In this document: positions 24,541-38,500 of the stretch, one piece after another
How positions within the stretch are numbered: position 1 is the first letter of the stretch
Layout of the letters: every line of letters begins with the position of its first letter
NCBI GenBank assembly: GCA_961205875.1
Contig: OY540809.1
Location: 12,784,267-12,848,266, forward strand
Length of the DNA: 64,000 nucleotides
From: Sialis fuliginosa
Taxonomy: Eukaryota; Arthropoda; Insecta; Megaloptera; Sialidae
Reading direction: 5' to 3'
Notes under the pieces: generated by a model
What the model saw: only the letters and a program-made list of their open reading frames with translations
Databases searched by the model: none
What the model was told of the DNA's origin: nothing
Program-made: the position numbers and the translations under genes

Positions 24541-27500
24541 ATGGATATAGATGAAAATCAAGTAACTCCTTACAAAAAAAAATCTCCAAAGGTATTAAAA
24601 ACGGTATCTCATATACATAGAACTCCAGTAAATACGCCGTTATATAATTTAAAGGAAGAGTGCAATATATACAACAATCGTTCATCAACCGATAGTCCAT
24701 TTAGATTTTTAGGAAATAATTCTACCCCACCGTCACGACTACTAAAAGTAAAAAATCCATTTGATGCTATATTAGCTGACAAATTACATTTACCTGTGTT
24801 CAGGTAAATAAATAAATATATATATATGTACACTTACATAGGTAAAACAGTAATTGAATTTATTTAATTTTTTAGCCCTTCTATGTTTAAAATGACTACT
24901 CCTTCAAAATCAAATGAAAAATTTCAGTGGACAATTGAAAGTATTTCATCATTAAATCCAGCACCTATTGAAGAATTTCCTAGCAATCAATTTGACGAAC
25001 CGATCGACCCTGAAATAGAATCTAAAGCACACGCTAATATTGAAAAGTTTGTATTCTTTTTATTCTTATAATATTTGTCAGGGTTAAAAGTTTCAGATTA
25101 AAATATATAAATTCCATAACATATAATACTAGAAGTTTTTTTATTTTGTGTTTTAGATTTTTTAATGAGAAACAAATAGTTCCTAGCCCCTGGAACCAGG
25201 CTGTGAAAGTAATTTTACCAACTGATTCAAAAACACCTACTACTGAATGTGTTCAAGAAAAAAAGACTGAAAAACTTGAATTAACATCTACTTGCGACTG
25301 TAAGATCATTATTGAAATATTTATTTATTTTTAGTTATAAATATGTCATTTTTGTATCACAAAAATCATTCAAATATTTTAGTTTTAATGTTATTGTATT
25401 TTAATATTTAATTGTATTTCTTTAGGTTCAGTGCAAACTCTTTTGTCACTCCCTGTAAATCTTCCTAAAGAAGTTGAAGAAATTTTAAAACCTTACTTTA
25501 CTTACACACAAGATCAACAGACTCACAAAGACAATATTGAAAACACATCTCTGTGTCGTAAACTATTTCACCATGAATCTATCAGTTCTTCAGACTCTGA
25601 GGAAGAATATAAAGCTCTGTCACCTATCCCTCATTCACCGTGTATTGTGAGTATTTATTTAATTTTTTAAGTGATTTAAAAACTGTTTTTCAAAATTTTG
25701 GAGTTGATAGATTTGAAATCAGCGTGTCAAAATCTATAATACTTGAAAATTTGAAAAAAAAAATTTGGTCGAAAATCAAAAAAATTCAAAGGGGTATACC
25801 TTAAAAAAATATGGCTAGTATTTAAGCGTGCAATATTATATATACTTTGAGCATTAAATATATTGTATTTGAGTATTAACATTTTGAATTCTGAGCATTA
25901 TACTAAACATAAAGTGTAACATTAAAAATAATTTTTTTGAGCAATAACATTTTCTGTTTTGAGCATTAAAATTTTGTTTTGCGCAATAATATTTGCGTTC
26001 ATTATTATTGTATAAACTATAAGATATTATACAAGGTTTGAGGTTTTCACGTTGATCTGGTTATGGATCTTGTCTTCTGGGTGCAAGCCGCATCAATATG
26101 GTCGTGTTATCGACTAACATTTCATCACACATTTCAGTGGACATCAGGACTCTTCTAAAAGTGACTTTTAGAAGAGCCTTGAAGATGTCCACTGCACACA
26201 CCCAGAAGCCAAGATCCATATAAGATATTAAATAAAAGTATCTGTAAAAAATCTCAAATCACACTGTATTTTTTTTCTATTTTTTTGTAACGCAGCGAAC
26301 CATCATAATTTATATAATAGTTAGCTGTGTATACGCGATCACTACAAGTTGTTTACTAACTTTAGCCAAAAAAAATTAATTATTACATTTTTCATCATTA
26401 AAAACTTAATTAAATAGCCAAAAAAGCATTAAAAAAATAAAAACTTTAATTTAAATTTTTCATCTTTAAAAATTTTTATCGCTGAAACGGCTAATTTTTC
26501 GAAGTTGTGCCTGTGAGAGCTTTTAATCAGCATCACTTCTTAAACTACAATATATACAAAAAAATTCAATTTGATCTACAAGTCTGAAATTTTGAGACAA
26601 TTAACTTTTAATCCAAAGCTAATTTTAAAAAACACCCTAATACTTATACAAACAATAATTTTAATTATTTTTAATTTTAATTTCAGGAACTTGCTAAAGG
26701 TATTGTGCCTCGTACTTATGATTCTTCTTTTATTAAAGCAGACAATAATAAATCACCTATGGTATCGCCCATAAAAAATATATCTCCAAATGCACAAATC
26801 CATCAATCAACTCCATCTCCTCATCAACACAAAAAAATTGCAAATAGTCCACAAGCTACTCTAGAAGAATCTCCACTTTCTCCAATTTCTAAAAACGTAC
26901 CGACACTCGATGTACAAAACTCACCAGTTTGTGTTGAAAACATGGATACAAATGATGCTGGTGATCTGACTAGGCGGTTATTTAAAAACAAATCAGTGAC
27001 TCGTTTAGATTTTAGCGGCAATATGAGTGTCGATACAGTACCAGATGTCGAGAGAATGTCAGAACAATCTTTTTTACATCATTCTGTTTTAGGTAAGTTT
27101 TTGTGAAATGCTTATAAATTTGTTAACACACTTATATGTATTTTGTTTTTATGGAAAATATAAGTTTTACAAAAAAATGCTTATTTGTTTTTACTAGCAT
27201 TGTTTTTTTTAAACCTTTTATTGGGTCAAATTATGTTAAATAGTTTTTAAACATGCATGTTTAAAATTTTAAATCAATAAAAAAGGGTTTTCTTATAGAT
27301 AAATAGAATTTGAGTTGAAATTTATGAAAAAAAAAATACATCATTATGATTAATTCCAAAAAATATAATTATTATATGAATTATGTTTTTAAAATTATAT
27401 TTTCATTTGAAAAAACTGTATGGTGTTGAAATGAAAAAAAATAATACATGTTTCTGAATGAAAATTAGGTATAAACTTTACTTTTGAAAATGAAGTCTTT

Positions 27501-28342
27501 ACTGATGTTATTACCCAACTTAATCAAGTTCTTGCTCGGCTGCTCCACGTTCACTAAAGTTGCTATGTAGGAGGATTTGTAATGGGGATACATATCTTCT
27601 TTCCCCCACAACCCAATTTGGACTATTCCGTTCAGGAATGACATACATTTTTATTTTTTATTTACTATGTATATTATAATACGAGTATTTTTCAGGTACA
27701 TCTTCAATTTCACATGAAGACTACACTAATTCCACTGCCAACTGGGATATAGAAAATTTCACTATTTCAAGCAATAGAGAGTCCAAGTACATAAACTTAA
27801 GTCAGATTAAATGTGATGGTTTAATAAAATCATATGTTCCTGCAAATACTAGCAATAATTCTGTCTCAAATACTCCAATTAAAACTAATGGTCGTAAAAA
27901 ATCTTTAGTTCGGAATCTTTCAACAAAGATTTCAAATGAACAACATAGTATTGATATGGAGGCGTTTATACAAAATAAAGAAAATATACCACCGAGTAGT
28001 ATCAGAAAGAGTACATTACGACGTAGTTTTTCTAGTATAGAATTTGGAAGTAAACGCAATGTAAGAAGTAGCAGATTCTATTTAAATGATAAGTATAGTA
28101 GATTTAACTGGAGACAACATGATAGGTCTTCAATACTTTCTAATAATTCAAACGATGATAATTTTAGAGACAGATCTATTTTAAACCGTGATTGTAGTTA
28201 TAGTTCTACCGGAAACGCAAACGATTCATTGTTTATTGCATTATCTCCTATGTCACAAAACACAGAAGATACTGGTTACAGTAGTAATTTTATAGAATCT
28301 CAAGGATCCGATTCTTTACCTACTAGTTCTTTTCAAAAATAA
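24541..28342 (+). CDS. bora: Aurora borealis (Bora), Aurora A / Polo activator
   Basis: Six exons: 24541-24803, 24876-25046, 25157-25299, 25426-25646, 26687-27092 and 27696-28342; 616 residues. Bora helps Aurora A phosphorylate Polo/PLK1 at mitotic entry. Family marks: NPFDAILADKLHLPVFSPSM, KFQWTIESISSLNP, EKFFNEKQIVPSPWNQ and QTLLSLPVNLPKEVEEILK, all in the conserved N-terminal third and in the same order as human BORA. Exons 4-6 are Ser/Pro-rich with many SP/TP sites (SPIP, SPMVSP, ESPLSP), as expected of a Cdk1-regulated disordered protein. A degron-like DSSDSEEE stretch lies in exon 4. Intron 4 (25647-26686) is enlarged by repeats. The start is the first ATG of the conserved exon. Confidence 0.93.
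26030..26220. mobile_element. Palindromic insertion in bora intron 4
   Basis: A ~160-bp palindrome (26062-26220): arm TATGGATCTTGTCTTCTGGG is mirrored by CCCAGAAGCCAAGATCCATA, and an inner hairpin pairs GACTCTTCTAAAAGT with ACTTTTAGAAGAGC. The direct repeat TATAAGATATTA (26018-26029 and 26219-26230) brackets the block and may be a target duplication, though the AT-rich background lowers its weight. No coding sequence. Family unknown. Confidence 0.55.
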
Positions 28343-29515
28343 ATAATAGTTATCGCATCGCAAATTAACCAGTGAGTATTAACTAACAGATTGCATTATT
28401 GGTACTTGGTTGGATTGGTACATATTTTTAAATTAAATTTAAAAATCAGAGCCAGTAGATTCATTTATTTCATGCATTATTGTACAATATTTCCCCCTTT
28501 TTCAGCGAGCTCTATTTTGCCTTGTTGTAAACGCAACTATTCAAAATTCAGGCTTATATAGTATGTATTATACTAATGAATTTATAATACATAGTAGTCA
28601 ATGATTTTATTATATTTCATAAAAATTTTGTGATATCTATACTTCATTTAATTAAATTTATTAATAATATTGTAATTCTCATTTATTTTAAGTAAGGGAC
28701 ATTTTTTTAAAATATAATTTTTATCACTTGTAATTTTAAAATATATAATGTTGATGATTTCAAAAATGAACAATTATATATAAGGTAAACATTTAAAATT
28801 AATTTAATATAAAAACGAAAAAGACTGTAACGTGATTGGAAATGTTTATTTTATTATTTGGATACGATTTAGAATTCATTTTTATTATTATATTATCTTA
28901 AATAGCAGGGTACAGTACAAGAATTGTGGAAATTATACTAGACAGAGATTTTTTAAATCATTCATGGCAGGAATTGTGAGATTAAAAAAATTATGTGATG
29001 TAAATATATCATTAAATTTTCCCTTTTAAAAGTAACTTTTGTCTCAGAAGTAAGTTTCAAGATCTCCACACTGAACCCTGCTATTTAAACATCCTGTATA
29101 CACATATTGATGTTTCAAACATTCAACATGTTTTTTATAATATTGATAATACACTTTAGAGGAAGATATATATAAATGTAAATGTGTAAATGATGACGTT
29201 AGATTGCATAATGCAGGGTCACTTTGTCAAAACATATACGTTTTCTATTTCCTTATATTTGTATTGCTAGAATATGAATTAGTCCTTTCATATACTCTTA
29301 GATAATATATTATTTAGCTTGAATATTACCCACCATATTATCATTACACGATAATTTTTATTTAATTTTAATGTTTGTGGATTTGGTTGAAAATAGAATA
29401 AGAAATATTGATATATTGTTTAAAAAATGTTTATTTTACATTATTCATGTGCAATTGATTTTCTTACATTATAAATAAATATATTTATATATTAAAATAT
29501 ATATTGTAGTCACTT
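28343..29515. other. Gene-free 3'-to-3' interval, bora / IntS1
   Basis: 1.17 kb between convergent stop codons, AT-rich. It should contain both 3' UTRs; AATAAA follows the bora stop directly at 28340. Nothing else is recognised. Confidence 0.55.
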
Positions 29516-32500
29516 TCAACAACCTATTTGAAGATTCAAAAGTGCAATTGTTTTGTTAATGTTATCTATCGTATTTATATCTGATCCCATTCCAAGAGTG
29601 AATGCTTTCTGAAGAATAGGTATTGCATTTTCTGAAAAAAAAAAACAATAGCCTTTGATTGCATGTTTATCATGAAACATGAAGTTAGCTGCACAACTAA
29701 ACAACAATTGAAATTTTCATCTGTCAAAATCATAGAGATAAAATGACAGAGACAGTGAGCCAGCCGAAAATGAAAACTCTCGGTAGAAAGAGAAAGAACG
29801 AGATTGTAGACCACAGAATAAAGATACTCCAGAAACGACAGTCCACGTCATGTAGATACTCAATACTTACATAAAATGCTATGGCTCACTTAATCTATGT
29901 ATACAATGTCTGGTCAAAACAGTAGAAACCAAAAGAAACAAGTATTTAAAATAACATACCTTGCATACAAACGGTAAGTTCCGGTAATCTGTCTAAAGTC
30001 GTAACAACAATATCAGAATTAGGTGAATCGAGACAATGCAAAATCGATGTTAGTATAATACAAGAAGCTGTTTCACTTGACGGATTGTGTTTTAAATATT
30101 TCGCTAACAGTGCGTGAGCTAAACTTCGAATATTAGTCATTGGTGATTCGACAAGTTTACAGATATCGGTTAATATATTGGTAAGAATTCCAGGTTTTCG
30201 ATTTGAGAGATGATCAATATCTTGTAAAGCTGATAAAACTTCTGGAAAAATATTATGATAAATTAGTCGAGCCTTATTAAATAAATAAATAACTTACCTT
30301 CACCCTGTACTTTTGCTAAGCTAGACACCAGCTGATCCCAATGTTGTGGTAACTGTTCTGGTGCAGCTGGAGGCACTACAGCAACCAATACATCATCGCC
30401 ATCTTGATCTACAATATCCGATTCATTTCTTGGCAATAAAATACCACTCATTAAATCTCTTAACGGTAATATATTGCTGTGCATTATTTGTAAATCGCTG
30501 AAAAAATAATCATCGTTTATTGCTTGTTTATATTTATTTTAAAACAGCAGCGGTGGCGAGCTGTATTCAGGTGAGGCCATGCGAGTTGCTATCATAAATC
30601 GAATACATTCGGATTTTGTTGTGTCTTCCGAAAGGGTAATTCTCAGCTGTACTGATTATGTCGAATGTGTCTGATCTAAACTTAAACTGTCACTGAACTC
30701 ACATGAATATAGCTCGCGCAACGCCACTGTTTTAAAAATTACTTACTTCAACAGATGTGCATATTTTTGAAGATACTTCAATGCTCTTTTTGCATCAAAA
30801 TTAATATATCCTTGTAAAATAATAACGAATCTAGTCAGAAGACTTAAAAGTTCCTTCAAATGACCATGATACTGTAAAGTTTAAAAATAATTAATTAAAC
30901 GATTATTTTACAAAAACAGTATAAAAATTACAACATACTCTAAATAAAATAAAATACTCGTGCAAAGAAGTTTCAATGCCTTCTTTATACTCTGTCATGA
31001 ATACTTGAGGTTGTAATAATTCTATAATTCCTAAAATCTGCGTGAATAGGTTTAAATGATTTCTGGAGCGGAAAACGTTAAATTCTAAATGAGTTCTGCC
31101 TCTAAGACTAGCAGCAATCATCGGTAGTTGACGTAAAACAAGTATTGGATGTACAGCGGCCATTTTACGTGCCATTAATTCGTACTCTTGCGATCTACGA
31201 GACCAGTCTTTACTCGTTGGTGTTGCTGCTAATGCAGTAAGTAAACAATGTGATATTTTATCAACTGTACTACTTGACCAACCTGTAAATATAATTTGTC
31301 AAATACATATGTCACCTAGTAAAGTTAGATTAAGTACAATAAATAAATACCTGCAACGTGAGCCTTTTCAAATATTTTTTGTCTGTAACTTCCTACAACA
31401 TAATGAATAACTTTTGGAACGTACATGTACAGTAAAAGCAAAAACTGCTCTGCCATATGTGAATACGTATATTTCAAATCGTCTATTTCAGAGTCAGCGT
31501 CGTCTATTGTTATAATACTGTCATCTACTTTTGTCTTTTTCTCATCGTCAGATTTGATTAGAGACAAAAGATAGCGTGTCACGCAAGATACTGCTATATA
31601 GTTTTCATCTATACATTGTAAGAGCAAAGGCAATCTTTGCTCAAGACAACTAATTGCTTTTTTCAAATCGTCCGTTGATTTTTTTATCGACATCAGGGCT
31701 TCTTGTAACATGTAACGTACAAGTGATTTCAACTAAAAAATTATGAATTTTATTATTTTTATATATTGACTATCTGTGCCCGCGCATAGTTGAATTAAGT
31801 ACAAACACGATTAGTTATTATTGTAATAATAACTAACCAACACTTAAATTACCAAACAAAAACGATTCAGAACAAGAAGTAAAATTAATTTTTGTTCTGT
31901 TTAAATTTAAAAGTTAACTATTGAAAACAAAATAAACAATTGACGTTTAAAGGACCGAATGCCGGCCAAACGCATCGCTCGCTTCTGCCGCACGCCGCGA
32001 CACGGGTCTTCTTTAGTTCAAGCGAATACTATGTTCCCGTATGTATATTTCGATATTTTCTAAACTATACGACCAAATCGAATGCTGTAAAGGGCAAATT
32101 ATATCTACTTTAAGTACTTATGACGATAAAATAATTTATTTCGATAAGGATTAATGTTTTGCAGGTCATAAGTCCATGTAAACAGAACCCAAATATTTTT
32201 AATTTTCTTTGTAACATAAAAGCAGTCATTGTGGCTTAAATATAAAAGTTAGACATATGGTGTCACGGACTTTATTTTAGATCTTTTGATTCTACACAAT
32301 TTTTTATTACATTATTTTGTTCAATATTGAACAGTTTACGTAGCGTATTGCAAAAGAGTGCACTGGCAACAAACTTTTTTCCAACTTGATTTACTATTAT
32401 CGTCACTGTTTAGTTCTTATGTTACCTAACGTAACAAAATATAGCCTATAACCTGACCAGAGAACATATCTATGAATTAAAAAAAAACACGTAAATCGAA

Positions 32501-35500
32501 TAAGTGGTTCTCGAGTGATAAGCGCACTAACTTGAGCTTTATATATATAGATAATTGAAAATATGAATTACTTCGGTGTTTGAAAGTTCCAATATATCTT
32601 CAGGTTTATAATGTTTTGGAGTAAATTTGTCTTTTCCTTGCCATAGTTTAGGATTCTGAGTTAATGCTGTCAGAAAATCTAATACATCTGTAGCATCGTA
32701 CCTAAAATAACATTCATATTTTACAAATCATAAAAAAAACATAGATCTAAATAACTTACTTAGAACTTGTTTCATTTAAAAGATGTCCAATACATTGATG
32801 TAGCGTTGCCCAGCCTGCTCTATGTATTAATAAAGTCAATAAATATGGACGAAACAGTTTTGATACATTACCTGATTTAGCATCGACTTTTAAAAACAAT
32901 AAATCAATCTGAAAATTAACATAAAAAAAATTATTATCTTAAAAAAATTTGCAATATTCAAATATGACGGCAATTAAATTTTTCAAGAAGGAAATTAAAG
33001 TTTGAAATCTCTGCTTCAAGATTTCTTTCCAAAAATTTATTTTCATGCACATTTTAAAAAATTACAAGCCAATAAAGGGTGCACCGAAAAATTACAATTT
33101 CTTTTATACTTACTTGTAATTCTGGGCAACTTCCAATTAATTCAGGTTCTATTGATGCTAATTTATCCACTAAAAGTCCAGTGTTTTCAAAATTGTTTTT
33201 ATATGATATATCAGATATTTTTGTCATCAATAACATTTTAGTTAATTTTTCTACATTATTACTATTGATGTAATTCCTATGTAATAATTTATTTTCACCA
33301 AATAAAAAGATATCTAAAAAAATATTCAAAGTGAATTATTTAAACTAATTTAATAAATAATATTAAACATTAACGTACCTTTATCATTTTCTTTTTTTAT
33401 TTTAATTAATTTTAAATCTTTTCTATCAATAGAATCTATGAATTTTTTTAAGATCAACGCAATTGACGTTTCATTTCTGATAAAGTTATAAATAAATCGT
33501 GCAGTATCGCTGAACATAGATATTAAGAGTTCGGTATTTTTTGTAAACATTACATTTAATAGTAAATTAGAATAATGCTTTAGTGTAAGTAAAGATTCAA
33601 TAAATTTATCTGATTCCCGATGTATTATAAAATACTGTAAAACAGATTTAAAAACAACAAATTTTGATGTTCTTATTTCCATAGCAAGTGTCTGAAATAA
33701 TTAATATATTTTTATTTTTATAAGTTAATAATAAAAACTATTTTTATATCACCTTTATTAATAACCTAAAATCTTTCTGTTTATCTCCAATGTATATATC
33801 ACTTAAGAAAACTCCTGATAGTAAAGAGTTGACCTGCGTGTGTTCTAAAACCGATTGTGAGTGTTTTATAATTTTTGTATCAGATAATGACCGTTTCCAT
33901 AATAAAGGTGCATTATCTAATTCATCTGTAAAAAATTCATTAACTACACTTAATTATTATTTGAAGCGGTTCATAACAGAAAAAAAATGTCACTTAACCA
34001 GAAAGATTTGTTATATATAAATAAATATACACAATATTATATATAAGAAAATCCCGTGGCAGCTTTTTTTATAAAGGTATGTAAAACATGTTGAATGAGG
34101 TAGAAAAAATGATACATACCAGGAAAATCTGGCTGGTGCAACTGTAATACTTTCACATAAATATCTCCACCCGTAGCTCCTCTTCGATGCTGAACTTCAA
34201 CCAACTGCGCCATGTACGCTTTATCTAAAACTGCATCGTCCACGGAACACTGATCGGATGTTACAGCTGAATCAAGCGCATGCAACAACTTGCTCATGGA
34301 AGCGACCGGTATTCCAAAAGACTGAATGAACAAAACCAGCTGAGCCGGTTCTAAATCGATAAGGGCTGCATCGACTAGCCTCTCTACGTGCGATCTTATC
34401 ATACGTAGTTTTAACCAATCGGGAATCAGAAGCGCTTCCTCTGACGTATCTACCAGGAAGGCTTTTGGTTGCTCTTGGTTTATTGGAAACCACGTTTCAA
34501 GCAGTGTATCAAACAATTGTGAATCTGTAGCTAAAATAAATTAATATTTAGAAATTACACAAACTGGAAAGTATAAATCAAGTAATAACTACCTGAGGTT
34601 GGACCGTACGTCAATAAAATAATCATAGCGTGCAAGACGAGAATATGCATTATACATTCTTCACCACTTGCCCATTGAACTAATATTTGGTCTTGACATT
34701 CAGACCATTGATAAGCTTCTTTACGAGGTTCACGAGCCTGCAATAAACATTAGTTTAAGTGTCAAAAGTCCTGCTAGTTGTATAAATAAAATAAGAAATA
34801 AATTAGATACCTTTTGTAAATAAATACAGAAAATAGACATCAAAGACTGGAGTGTTGACACAGTTACCGAACTATCATCTTCAGAGGTTGGTAGAATTGC
34901 TGCAATAATAGTACTTCGTTCAACGATAAGCTGCGCCATATCCTATACAAAAACCATGAAATTAAAATAACTCAATTTTTTCTGAAATATAATCAAACAT
35001 ACCAATACTAAATCCAACATTTCTGACAGATGATCCTCAGCCGTATGGCTTGCTAAAAACCGTATATAACTACTGACATGTTCAGGATCGTTTTCTACTT
35101 GACAAGCTTGACGTAACGCCAGTACGACTTGAGATCGAAACGCTGTAAAATGAGGCAAAGCTGGAAACTGTCGGATCAACCATGGATCATTACAACTGAA
35201 ATGATTTAATGTTTTTATTTAATAATAATTTAAATTAATAAGTAATAAAAGTTTACTTTTCGGTGGAAGTTTCGCTTTGGTCAACGTCCATAGAATCTTC
35301 ATCAGTAGATTGCAAAACTAACTTGATACCCTTGATAGCTTGGGCACGGCTTGAATAATGAGGCGAAACTAATCTTCTTAAAAAATATTCTAACACCTCA
35401 CAAGCAGGTTCGTGCGATGTATCTTTAGAAGTTAGTAAACTATGAAGATGATTTACGAGTTGATCGTGTTTATGTCTCATTACTCTATCGCCTCTTTCTC

Positions 35501-38500
35501 CAGTCATTAGACCAGAGCTAAGTAGAAATTCACAAAGACACTGGACAGGTAAATGGCTGCAAAAATCAAATATTTAATAACATTTAATTACAAATTAATA
35601 TTTTGTATAATACCTTAAAGCTCCTTCAGAATTTTGTACAAGGTCTGCAAGCCAAGGCATGTGTTGACTAGGCCCTTGTCGCTGAATAATATCAAGAAGA
35701 AAATCAGGACGACGTGAACGACATAATAAATGACCTAAACGGTGAGATGTGTTTAACGCATTTAACTGTTCAAGTATAGATGGAGGAGGCCTTCGAGATG
35801 TCCCCATTGGAACCATTGTTATTAACTATAAAAAAAACAAGATTAAAAATATTTTAACCAAAATCAGACATTTTTAAAATACATACCTGAGGTAATAATA
35901 AACTATTATGTTCTGTGATAGTTGCTTTGGTGCTTGCAGCAGCCAAATGTGATTCAAATTCTAGAATTTGTTGTTTTTCTAATGCAGCGATTTGCAATTC
36001 CTTCATTTTCAACTCTTCAAAATTGTCGCACATAGCCATCGTCGGTGGTGGATATGTGAAATGACTGAAAGCATGAGTAAAATTTAGTAACTATTACCGT
36101 AGAAAATAATTCGAACCCCCCTTATCTAATTTCCTTCCCCCAGGAGCCTGGATAAGTTATCTACATCAAACTGTAATTACATCATTTGTATTACAACAAA
36201 CTCTCTTGAAAAAATTACTCAGAAATCAAGATTCACTATAAATCTACTCATCGCTAGTTGTACTACTGTTATTTAAAGCTGAAAGGTGCCACAACTTTGG
36301 GAAATGATAGAAATTGATATATATATGTATATGAAGCAACTTACTTTGTAATACACATCTCCATAAATATTCTTAATGTAGGATACTTTTCCCAGGCTAC
36401 ACTTCCAAATGTGGTCGGGTTATGAGCAGCAAGTATCAATAATATTATCCATCCTTTCCAATACTGATTTGATATTGCTAACTGTGGTGGCGTGTATCTA
36501 AAACAATTTGAATGTTATGTTTAATAATTGTTGGCAAGAATGCTAAGTTAAAAAGTTAAATAAATTATAAATTCTTACCCAATAGGTAAACTAATATTTT
36601 CTGGATGATGGTAAGTACATAAATTAAAAATCAAATCGATGATTTCTAATTTATCTACTTGTAACATGGGCACACCTTCAGATGATTGCATTGCAGCTCG
36701 CTTTACAAGCGGATCACAAAAGTCTAGCGTTTCAACTTGTTGTAACGGATGATCCTATAAATAAGATTTTTAATTAGAATAATCAAATTGTATTCATTTA
36801 TTTCAATAAATGAATTATTTCTTTCACCTTCGATAGCCCTATAATTAAAATTCTGATTAAAGTAGCTTGTAAAAGTGGAACTTCGGATATTAGTCTCATC
36901 ATTATATTCCTATCATTTTCAGCAGGCCACATATCGATTTTACAATATACATCAATTGGTTCTAGAAGTAAAATCTAAAAATAAAACATATATTATAAAA
37001 CATAATTTATAACAATAGTTGTTAGTTTTAACAATTTTATAACCTTTCGTAAAGAGGCTACAAAATCTTGAGAAGTAGGCCTGTATATACGTGGAACTGA
37101 ATCATGAAGCCACCAAACAGCATCTCTTTGAATTTTTGCAATTTGAAGTTGAAATTTCTACAAATAAAATTTTTTACATTTTGTATACTAACAAGCAATA
37201 CAATCCTTTTACCTGTAATACACCGATATCTTTTTTATCGCCTCTTGAAACCATATTTGCAACTTCTCTAACTTGAGGTGACACTGCCAGAAACATGCAA
37301 AGACATATCAGATCTGCGACTGATACAAATATCCTTTCCCTGAACTCAAAATCTCGTATCAATACTGTGGTTTCTTTCCGTTCACGAATTAAAGCATGGC
37401 AAATTAAATGCATGTCGATATCATATCTAAGAACACGGATTATTTCTCGAAGCAAGGCTCGTAGAGGTCTTAAATAATCATCTTTATTTAATAAAAGTTC
37501 CTATAATTATATAAAATGTATTAAAATATACTTATAACAGAATATTGTCAAATAATTATAATAATAATTATAAATAAATTACCATAAATATTTCTGCTAA
37601 ACTGTTTGCTGCGGCTTCTGGTGACGATTGAAATATAACTGCAATTACAGGCATGTTATTCGGATTTCGAGAATTAGATAATTCATTGTATATTGTATGC
37701 TTTAAAATCAACGGTAAGTTTTCTGGATGTACAATAATCATTTCTCTAAAATAAGATACAATTTCAATTAAAAAGCTTTGTTTTATTTATCAGCAATTAT
37801 TTATAAATACCTCAAACAATTTAAATAGACATTTACAAGAGCTTTTGTCTTAAGTCTTATCTTAACTAGTTGAGATATAACTTCAACATCACGCTGCGTC
37901 GTAGCAGCGCAATTGTAACATAAATACGTTAGAAGCTCTTGCGCTGATCTCATTAATTTGGCATTTTGTAACCACATCTCCAGTCTAGACACAGCAATGA
38001 TACGAATCTACATAAAATTTTTTTAATGTTTTCAATTATAAGTATTTAAAAATTTTATAAAAAAATAAATTACCTCGACTAATCCACAAGAAGTTGATAA
38101 GAATCTTAAGAAGTTTTTCGTAACTGTTTCAGGTGCCTGCCGTCTACTCAATTGTTCTTTAACAGCTTCTAAAACTGTTTCTTCAATACTTTCAACTGAT
38201 TGTGAAAATCTGCAGATTATAAATATTAGCAAAATATATAGCAAAAGCAAATTAAAGTCTCTTTAAAAATTATTTACCTAGAATATACAGGAATATTGCA
38301 TTTTTCAAGTGTATATTTTTTCTTTCCACTACTGCCTTCTATAGGGTCGTCTTCATTGATTGTTAACGGGGAAGATGTTTCACCTCTTCCTCCAAGTGCC
38401 GAGAGTTCTGGTTGGAGTAATGATTTTGGAGGAATACGAGTACTAAATGCTGTCATTATATTTTCCGCAAAAGATGAACATAAATCATGATCAACCCAAA

